Assembly: GCA_964551305.1 (NCBI GenBank) | Contig: CAZKBT010000022.1 | Location: forward strand, 1-48,508 | DNA from: JBAZDC01 sp041654595 | GTDB taxonomy: Bacteria; Pseudomonadota; Gammaproteobacteria; Burkholderiales; Burkholderiaceae_B | Length of the DNA: 48,508 bases | Direction of reading: 5' to 3' | Shown here: one piece after another, positions 43,342 through 48,508 of the stretch | Layout of the letters: each line of letters begins with the position of its first letter | How positions within the stretch are numbered: position 1 is the stretch's first letter | The notes under the pieces: model-generated | The model's database searches: none | What the model was told of the DNA's origin: nothing | Seen by the model: the letters and a program-made list of their open reading frames with translations, nothing else | Translations under genes and position numbers: made by a program

Positions 43342-43343
43342 CT
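43294..43343 (+). repeat. 50-bp duplicated coding tail, copy 2
   Basis: See 43109-43158. Encodes QFRSRPNTRGPSEGF and the ribosome site of trbL. Confidence 0.8.
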
Positions 43344-44987
43344 ATGCGACGTTCAACCGTTTACGCACTTGTCGGCGCGGTGCTCTTGCTATCCGCAACT
43401 AGTGCGATGGCTGCCGGGGTCGATTTGGCGCAGAGCAACACGTCTATGAACAGCCTTCTGCGGCTGATTCAGAACGCTTCAAACCAATGGGCACCGCGCC
43501 TGCATGATTACGCCTTGTGGCTCTTGGGATGCCTTGCCGTCATCCAGTTAGTTTGGACTTTTGCTCCTTTGGTCATGCGCGGGGCTGAACTGGGCGACAT
43601 CCTCCATGAACTGGTGAAATTCATCCTCGTGATAGGGTTCTTCTATGCGATGCTCGATCACGCGACCGAGTGGGGCGGGGCCATCGTCAACAGCTTCCGG
43701 CAGGCCGGGGCGCACGCGGCAGGGTTGGGTAGTGCGGAGCTGATGCCGGGGGATATGTTCTCAACTGCTGTGGACTTTTCACGGCAGGTGCTGACGGCCG
43801 GTGTTTCGATGTTCAGCCCAATCACATCGGTTGTGGTGGCCGTATCTGCATTGATCGTCCTGATGTGTTTTACGTTTATAGCGGCTCTGGTGTTCGTGAC
43901 GCTGGTAGAGGCCTACGTCATCATCAATGCCGCCGTCCTGTTTATGGGTTTCGGTGGCTCTCAATGGACACGCGAATATGCACTGGCTCCCATTCGCTAT
44001 GCCGTTGCGGTAGGTGCCAAGCTGTTTGTCCTGACTCTGATTGTGGGTCTGATCATGCAGGTTTCCGCAGAATGGTCGGCAGCCTACACCAACGACGAAG
44101 CGTCGTTGATGACCTTGGTCGGCCTGTCTTTGGTGTGCGCCTACCTGACCAAAACCATCCCTGAACTGATCGGCGGCATGATTAGCGGCACGTCGATGGG
44201 CGGCGGCTCTGCAATTGGGGGCATGGCCGCAGCCGGTGCAGCCGGTGCGGCGGCCGCAGTCGCTACTGTTGCAACAGCAGGGGCAGCAGCCCCGGCCGCA
44301 GGAGCACTAGGGGCCGCAGGAACTGGCGGAGGCGCTGCCAGTGCCGCGGGTGGTGGACTGGCCTCCGCACTGAACGCCAGCATGGCAGGCGGTAGTACCG
44401 CAGGGGGCATCGGTGGTGCGACGGGCGTCAGCAGCGCTGGAATTGGCGCAAGCACAGGAGGGGGCACCGGTGCGGCCGCAAAGGCCGCAGGTTCTCGCGT
44501 CGGGGGTGGTGCCGCGTCAGGATCGGCGAATCCAGTGTCGGCGGCCGCTTCGCCAGCTAGCCAAGAAGCAGGCAGCGGCTTGAAACAAGCCGCCAAACAG
44601 GCCGGAAGAGCGGCCAAGGGCGGTGACGACGATACGGATCAGCAGGCCGTCGCTCAGCAACGGCAGATGACACCAAAAGAAGGGACCGGCGGCAACGGCA
44701 AGGTTGTTGCGCAGGGCGCCGAGGTGGCCACACGGGCGCTTGGCGTGCTGGGCGCTATCAGCGTACCCGGTATGGAAAGCTCCCACGGGCTTTCGCTCGG
44801 GGGCACCGGGTCTCCCCCTCCCGTCCCCGGCGGCGACAGTCCAACGCCTGACGACGGCGCAGAGCCGACTACAAAAGCGGAATCCAACATTATTCGTCCG
44901 ACATCGGACACAGCTAGGACCGGAAATGTCGGCGCGCTCAATGTGCCCGGCATGGATTCTGGCGTTAACTCTCAATCGGAGGCGTAA
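43344..44987 (+). CDS. trbL: P-type conjugative transfer protein TrbL
   Basis: 547 residues, VirB6-like polytopic inner-membrane protein of the mating apparatus. Signal-like N-terminus, then helices at about 60-110, 140-200 (VVVAVSALIVLMCFTFIAALVFVTLVEAYVIINAAVLFMGFGGSQWTREYALAPIRYAVAVGAKLFVLTLIVGL is the conserved core). Residues from about 275 are a long Gly/Ala-rich, low-complexity tail, as usual for TrbL. Coupled to the small upstream gene. Confidence 0.9.
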   Translation: MRRSTVYALVGAVLLLSATSAMAAGVDLAQSNTSMNSLLRLIQNASNQWAPRLHDYALWLLGCLAVIQLVWTFAPLVMRGAELGDILHELVKFILVIGFFYAMLDHATEWGGAIVNSFRQAGAHAAGLGSAELMPGDMFSTAVDFSRQVLTAGVSMFSPITSVVVAVSALIVLMCFTFIAALVFVTLVEAYVIINAAVLFMGFGGSQWTREYALAPIRYAVAVGAKLFVLTLIVGLIMQVSAEWSAAYTNDEASLMTLVGLSLVCAYLTKTIPELIGGMISGTSMGGGSAIGGMAAAGAAGAAAAVATVATAGAAAPAAGALGAAGTGGGAASAAGGGLASALNASMAGGSTAGGIGGATGVSSAGIGASTGGGTGAAAKAAGSRVGGGAASGSANPVSAAASPASQEAGSGLKQAAKQAGRAAKGGDDDTDQQAVAQQRQMTPKEGTGGNGKVVAQGAEVATRALGVLGAISVPGMESSHGLSLGGTGSPPPVPGGDSPTPDDGAEPTTKAESNIIRPTSDTARTGNVGALNVPGMDSGVNSQSEA

Positions 44988-44989
44988 TC

Positions 44990-45316
44990 ATGATGAACGA
45001 TGTATTTTTTGGCCTGATGATGCTCGGCGGCTTTTTTGTTCTCGGTATTGGTATGTGGGCGCTTGGCCAATGGCTCCGACGCAAAGGCTTTGGCCCGCAG
45101 CTCGATGCACTGGATAAGCAGTACACGGCACTACAGCATCGGGTGAACCGATTGGCTCTGCCTGCCGCTGCGCATTTCTACGGCGGCATGGGTATGCTTA
45201 ATCGCATGCCACTTTTCGGCAGCAAGAATCAGGTGGTATTGGTAGAGCGTGTGAGAATGGCCATCCTTCAGATGGAAGAGGAAGAACGGCAGCGACGCAG
45301 GGTCATCAATCGCTGA
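44990..45316 (+). CDS. Hypothetical membrane protein after trbL
   Basis: 108 residues with one N-terminal membrane helix (FFGLMMLGGFFVLGIGMWALG) and a basic/amphipathic remainder ending in ERVRMAILQMEEEERQRRRVINR. Not recognised. Ribosome site GGAGG lies in the trbL end; two bases separate the genes. A terminator follows. Confidence 0.7.
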   Translation: MMNDVFFGLMMLGGFFVLGIGMWALGQWLRRKGFGPQLDALDKQYTALQHRVNRLALPAAAHFYGGMGMLNRMPLFGSKNQVVLVERVRMAILQMEEEERQRRRVINR

Positions 45317-45342
45317 CGCGCACAGCCAGTTCCATCACCCAC

Positions 45343-45372
45343 AACCCCGCCTGAGTGCGGGGTTTTGTTTTC
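45343..45372 (+). terminator. Rho-independent terminator of the trbJ-trbL operon
   Basis: AACCCCGC-CTGAGT-GCGGGGTT stem-loop followed by TTGTTTT. Confidence 0.9.
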
Positions 45373-46119
45373 CTGCCGCAGCATCTCCGTCTATTACACA
45401 CCGCAAAAACGGCCTGTATCGCTCTGTGAGAAGTTTTCACACATGACAGTCACAACAACATTCCGACACTGAAAAAACGCCGCCACGGCCCATACAGGAG
45501 GGATTTTGGACGCTTTCGCAGGCCGTAAGAGGCCTTATGTCGATTTTGGCCCTGCCCTTCCCTTTTTGGTGCCTGATCGTCTTTTTGCCGGTTTCAACGG
45601 CTCGACCAGGTGCTGCGACCGGTGGGTAATCCACGGAACTAGCCGCGTCGGCGACGGCAGGCCCGCCCTACTTTTTTGGTGCCCAACGGCCGTAGGCCGA
45701 CCAAGAGCAGCAAGCTAGGAGCTGCGCCATCAAGGCGCGGCACTTAGCGCGCATGCTGGAGATTCTTAGAGAATCTTAGATGGAATTTGCGAACGGCCCG
45801 CAAACGCCCGCCGTTGCTGGGTTTTCAGAAACCGGCCGGGCGCCGTTAAACAGGGGGTGGGGTGCCGTTAAACAGGGGGGGAGCGGCGTTACGGTCGGAT
45901 GCCTTGGGTCGCCCGTTTCTCCTTTGCCCTTAGCGTACTCGTCCAGCCTCCAACCCACGGCAGCAAGCTCGGCCAGCGCCTTGGGGCGGAGCGAACGCCT
46001 TTCATGAGGGAGGGGAGCTGCCGCGAAGCGGTGGGAACCCCGCAAGGGGCCACGCTTTTGGATCGTGGCGCGATTTCGCACGAATAGGAGTTCCGAACTA
46101 ACGGATGGGGGCCATCGAC
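45373..46119. other. Stretch without a confident gene
   Basis: About 750 bases. It contains a strong AGGAGGG at 45497-45503 before a TTG-started 70-codon frame of low-complexity content, and a 30-codon hydrophobic frame (45537-45629, MSILALPFPFWCLIVFLPVS) with GAGG before its ATG. It also holds a 7-bp inverted repeat AGATTCT-TAG-AGAATCT (45760-45776) and the direct repeats at 45842-45879. Possibly regulatory DNA of the replication origin. Confidence 0.5.
45842..45879 (+). repeat. Two 16-bp direct repeats
   Basis: GCCGTTAAACAGGGGG at 45842-45857 and again at 45864-45879, 22 bases apart, the same spacing as the repA iterons further right. Confidence 0.7.
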
Positions 46120-46317
46120 TTATGCACAGGCAAAAGGGTTTTAAACAGTTTTATATATAGTTTTAAAAGATTTAGCGTAAAAAGAAGGAAATTTAATCTT
46201 TTAATTCAATGGATTACGCGCGATGCCGGTTCCTAATAGACGGATACCGGTTCCTAATAGACGGCGAAACGGTTCCTAATAGACGGTTTCAGGTTCCTAA
46301 TAGACACTCTATCCACA
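46120..46317. other. oriV: Plasmid-type replication origin (oriV)
   Basis: A DnaA box TTATGCACA (46120-46128), an AT-rich segment (about 46138-46210, with TTTTATATATAGTTTTAAAA), four iterons and a second near-match DnaA box CTATCCACA (46309-46317) are lined up beside repA. This is the layout of an iteron-controlled theta origin. Confidence 0.8.
46228..46307 (+). repeat. Four iterons GGTTCCTAATAGAC(GG)
   Basis: Copies start at 46228, 46249, 46271 and 46292 (21-22 base spacing, two helical turns). The fourth lacks the last GG. An inverted fifth copy is at 46408-46423. Confidence 0.92.
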
Positions 46318-46365
46318 GCGTGGCGGGTTGTTCCCACTTTGTCCGCCAACTGTCCGTCAATCAAA

Positions 46366-46395
46366 ATGAAAAAAGCCCGCAACGGGGCTCTTTTG
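46366..46395 (-). terminator. Terminator downstream of repA
   Basis: On the minus strand AGCCC-CGTTGC-GGGCT followed by TTTTTTC. On the plus strand a TTTT also follows, so it may work both ways. Confidence 0.75.
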
Positions 46396-46407
46396 CGATC
46401 TCACTCA

Positions 46408-46423
46408 CCGTCTATTAGGAACC
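46408..46423 (-). repeat. Inverted iteron overlapping the repA stop codon
   Basis: GGTTCCTAATAGACGG on the minus strand: identical to the first iterons but opposite in direction. Its TCC-TAA forms the last codon and stop of repA. Confidence 0.88.
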
Positions 46424-47473
46424 GCCCAGCGGTTCCGACGAGGAATTGCGGTGCCTCATGACCAGTAGAGGGCCATCCTTCCCCGCTTCTTCGCACAAGG
46501 CATATTCAGGCAGGTCATCGGCTTTGATGATCCCGCGAAGGAAGAAACAGAATTTTTTGAACGAGCCACCGCTTCCACTGCGTTCGTAAAGGGTCTTGAA
46601 AGCCCATTTAGCGCTATCCCTGCCTGCGGCACGGCGAGCCAGTCGGTAGATAAAGCGTCCTATGCCCGGCTCGATCAGAAAGTAGTCCCGGTGTACTGTA
46701 AGTACCTCCGGCCGCTTGCCCTCGGTGACTTCTCGATAAATCCACTCCGGGGCTTCAATCTCGACAGAACTTATCTTCTTGGTGTCCGTGCGTGACAGAA
46801 CACGATAGCGCGCGATCAGCCCCTCGGCTTCGGTTGTCCGGAACTTGCCGCTTTCGCGCACTGTCTTGATGGTAGTACCCCGCAACCGATCTAGCGCGGC
46901 TTCCACTCCCTTAACCTGACTACTACCGTTACCACGTCGGGCAAATCTGAGGATGTCGCTAACATGCAGCCGAAACACTCTCCCCGGCTTGCCACCCTTT
47001 CCTTCTCGATAGCGGTTCATAGCTTCGGTCAAGTGAGACACCATCATCAGCACAATGTCGTAGTCCCAAATGGAGGCCATTCCGTGCGCTCCTGCGGACA
47101 CTTCCACGTATCCATCCGGCAGGTCGTAGCGGATCAGTTCTCCGGCTCGCTTGTCCTTCTTGGATAAACGGAACACGGCCACATCCATGACGCTGCGATT
47201 GTCGCGGCCGCCCACGTCATAAAGGCTGGGCGCAAAAAAATCTGGCTGAGCGTCGCCTTGTGGAGGCTTGCGGACAAGTGACAACGCTTTGTCCCGCTCT
47301 TTTGCCCTTTCCATCTGTTCATGCACGGTCGAGACGTTAGACGGTCTACCGCGTTCAGCAGCCGGAGTTCGGTCACTGTTCCGCTTCCTGATATTTTCAA
47401 GGCGTTCCAGTAGCCCGCCAGAGTCGCCTATTACCGCGCCTATGGGCTTAAGACCGCTGTTTCGGCTACTCAT
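46415..47473 (-). CDS. repA: Plasmid replication initiator RepA (RPA family)
   Basis: 352 residues. MDVAVFRLSKKDKRAGELIRYDLPDGYVEVSAGAHGMASIWDYDIVLMMVSHLTEAMNRYREG is the conserved block of the replication initiator protein A family. It is followed by winged-helix-like segments around 160-230 and 260-300 expected to bind the iterons. Start ATG 47473 lacks a strong ribosome site. Its presence with iterons shows the element descends from, or can exist as, a plasmid. Confidence 0.85.
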   Translation of the reverse strand: MSSRNSGLKPIGAVIGDSGGLLERLENIRKRNSDRTPAAERGRPSNVSTVHEQMERAKERDKALSLVRKPPQGDAQPDFFAPSLYDVGGRDNRSVMDVAVFRLSKKDKRAGELIRYDLPDGYVEVSAGAHGMASIWDYDIVLMMVSHLTEAMNRYREGKGGKPGRVFRLHVSDILRFARRGNGSSQVKGVEAALDRLRGTTIKTVRESGKFRTTEAEGLIARYRVLSRTDTKKISSVEIEAPEWIYREVTEGKRPEVLTVHRDYFLIEPGIGRFIYRLARRAAGRDSAKWAFKTLYERSGSGGSFKKFCFFLRGIIKADDLPEYALCEEAGKDGPLLVMRHRNSSSEPLGGS

Positions 47474-47553
47474 GCACGGCCCAACCGGAGCTGTATTAAG
47501 CCCAGTACAAGCGGTCTACTCGTAAATGTCGCCTGCAAGTTGGCCGCCACAAT

Positions 47554-47784
47554 TCAGGCCCCCATTCCGGGACGAGGGGCCGGGCTGGAATGTTTGCACG
47601 CATCAATCCATGCCTCGACCTCCGCCAAATCCCACACGACCTTGCGGCTACTGAGCGCAATGCGCTGAGGAAATTTCCCCTGCTTTTCAAAGTTGTAGAT
47701 CGTGCGCTCGCACAGCGGAATCATCTCCAGCAGCTGCTTTTTGCTAATGAGAACTTTACTTGCTCTCCTTAATTCTTTTTCCAC
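47554..47784 (-). CDS. AlpA-like helix-turn-helix regulator
   Basis: 76 residues: VLISKKQLLEMIPLCERTIYNFEKQGKFPQRIALSSRKVVWDLAEVEAWID is the AlpA/excisionase-type winged HTH. Such proteins direct excision or activate the integrase. GTG 47784 follows CGAGG, which lies in the 42-nt leader shared with trbJ. It lies between repA and int, all on the minus strand. Confidence 0.85.
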   Translation of the reverse strand: MEKELRRASKVLISKKQLLEMIPLCERTIYNFEKQGKFPQRIALSSRKVVWDLAEVEAWIDACKHSSPAPRPGMGA

Positions 47785-47826
47785 ACCAAATACCTCGTTT
47801 TGTCATCATCCGAGGTTTAATTATTG
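47785..47826 (-). promoter_or_regulatory. 42-nt leader of the AlpA-like gene, copy of the trbJ leader
   Basis: 38 of 42 bases match 42323-42364; the four differences are all transitions. Stem ACCTCG/CGAGGT is perfect here and covers the ribosome site. Confidence 0.65.
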
Positions 47827-47890
47827 CTACACAATTCCGGAAAACTCCAGCATCTACGATCATATTTTTTCAATTAAATCAATCACTTAG

Positions 47891-47918
47891 TGTCCGTAAA
47901 TTCAACGTTTGACGGACA
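47891..47918. repeat. TGTCCG-N16-CGGACA inverted repeat, copy 2
   Basis: TGTCCG (47891-47896) and CGGACA (47913-47918); 23 of 28 bases agree with copy 3. Confidence 0.6.
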
Positions 47919-47982
47919 ATCTTGATAACGCAAACCGCTGTTTTAATTAGGTTTGCAATAGGCACTTAAACCCAATTTATCG

Positions 47983-48010
47983 CGTCCGGAAATTCATCGT
48001 TTTTCGGACA
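47983..48010. repeat. CGTCCG-N16-CGGACA inverted repeat, copy 3
   Basis: Lies directly against the integrase terminator. The spacer of both copies contains AAATTCA and CGTTT. Confidence 0.6.
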
Positions 48011-48035
48011 AAAAAAAGCCCACCGAAGTGGGCAT
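48009..48035 (-). terminator. Rho-independent terminator of the integrase gene
   Basis: On the minus strand GCCCAC-TTCG-GTGGGC followed by eight T residues, 34 bases after the integrase stop. Confidence 0.88.
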
Positions 48036-48068
48036 TTCGCTACAGAATGCAGGTCTCTAGGCTCCGAA

Positions 48069-48508
48069 TCAGTCCTTGAGGCGGGTCTTCCTGATTGTCC
48101 ACTCGTCGATCATGTCGGCCCAATCTTGGAGCATCGCCCGGCGCTGATCGCGGTACTCGGCCTTGTTGTAGATGGCACGAACGCCCTTCTGTTCGTGCGC
48201 AAGGCACTTCTCGATCCAGTCGGTGTTATAGCCCGCCTCATGCAACAGCGTGCTGGCTGTGCGCCGCAAGTCGTGCGGTCCAAACTTGCCAAGTGACTGC
48301 CCTTCCTTCTGGGCCAGCCGATAGGTAAGGGTAAGCACCTGATTGAGCGTTGCGCTGCTCATCGGCAAGTCTGAGTCATAACGTGATGGCAGAATGTATT
48401 CCGAACCGCCGGCGAAGGTCTTCAGCGCGATGAAAATATCCAGCGCCTGCCTCGACAGGAACACCAAATGGGGATTGCGGCGCTTCATCCGCTCCTTGGG
48501 GATTGTCC
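48069..48508 (-). CDS. Tyrosine integrase, C-terminal part (cut by window edge)
   Basis: 146 codons are visible and the frame is open to the right edge. PHLVFLSRQALDIFIALK, GPHDLRRTASTLLHEAGYNTDWIEKCLAHEQ and VRAIYNKAEYRDQRRAML give the catalytic H-x-x-R, the second His and the tyrosine nucleophile of P4-type phage integrases. It should recombine the guaA 3'-end site whose distal copy is at 37072-37090. The N-terminal core-binding domain lies outside. Confidence 0.9.
   Translation of the reverse strand, partial: TIPKERMKRRNPHLVFLSRQALDIFIALKTFAGGSEYILPSRYDSDLPMSSATLNQVLTLTYRLAQKEGQSLGKFGPHDLRRTASTLLHEAGYNTDWIEKCLAHEQKGVRAIYNKAEYRDQRRAMLQDWADMIDEWTIRKTRLKD

Noticed and set aside
45506..45718. 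70-codon frame after a strong AGGAGGG
   Set aside because: TTG start only three bases from the purine tract, low-complexity content and no recognisable features; kept only as a note in the empty stretch.
46228..46423. CRISPR-like array
   Set aside because: The 21-22 base period, absence of unique 30-base spacers and adjacency to repA and DnaA boxes identify iterons.
37000..48508. Insertion sequences or transposase genes
   Set aside because: No transposase-like frame or terminal inverted repeats with target duplication were found anywhere in the window.

Overview
The window is a high-GC betaproteobacterial chromosome segment, most likely from the family Alcaligenaceae (Bordetella, Achromobacter or Pusillimonas relatives). 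I judge this from the core gene order yicC, rph, rdgB, hemW, glnA, the sigma-54/NtrC control of glnA, the abundance of ABC transporters for organic acids, amino acids and polyamines, and the codon bias. This is recognition by eye; no database search was possible.

Region 1 (1-19.3 kb) is core and semi-core chromosome. It holds glnA (cut by the window edge), hemW, rdgB and rph on the minus strand and yicC on the plus strand. Next come an iron-regulated TonB-dependent receptor with a Sel1-repeat partner, an MFS transporter, the penicillin-binding protein pbpG and an NRDE-family protein. A branched-chain-amino-acid-type (Liv) ABC transporter operon follows; it carries an EthD-like protein, a GntR regulator and an SDR dehydrogenase behind a near-perfect operator palindrome. 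A small secreted protein and a YqeY-like protein end the region.

Region 2 (19.3-36.0 kb) is mainly a catabolic block. After a solitary old-yellow-enzyme gene, a long minus-strand operon encodes a class IV aminotransferase, a GntR regulator, a four-gene polyamine-type ABC importer, an HpcH/HpaI aldolase and an amidase. A divergent plus-strand operon encodes hydantoinase A and B, an RraA-like protein, a Gfo/Idh/MocA dehydrogenase and an alpha-beta barrel protein. A convergent sarcosine-oxidase-like flavoprotein closes the block. Together these look like uptake and breakdown of an N-containing (possibly N-methylated cyclic amide) compound; the substrate is not shown by sequence.

Region 3 (36.1-37.07 kb) is tRNA-Pro(GGG), its promoter and terminator, and a 3-methyladenine-glycosylase-like gene. 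At 37072-37090 lies a short sequence that reads, on the minus strand, as the last codons of guaA (T-I-E-W-E-stop) with no guaA attached. I interpret it as the far attachment site of an element inserted in the 3' end of guaA, which should lie beyond the right edge next to the integrase.

Region 4 (37.07-48.5 kb, running off the right edge) is that integrative, plasmid-like element. It carries a truncated antitoxin gene; an AT-rich cargo of a HEPN-domain protein and a KAP-family P-loop NTPase (a candidate defence pair); a TraJ-like protein and an IncP-like oriT; a striking 10-bp phased repeat array; small TraC-like and hypothetical genes; a minimal trbJ-small ORF-trbL set; an iteron origin with repA; an AlpA-like regulator; and the 3' part of a tyrosine integrase. 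No relaxase and no complete type IV secretion system are visible. Several cis elements are repeated within the element, including a 42-nt leader shared by trbJ and alpA that can fold over the ribosome-binding site.
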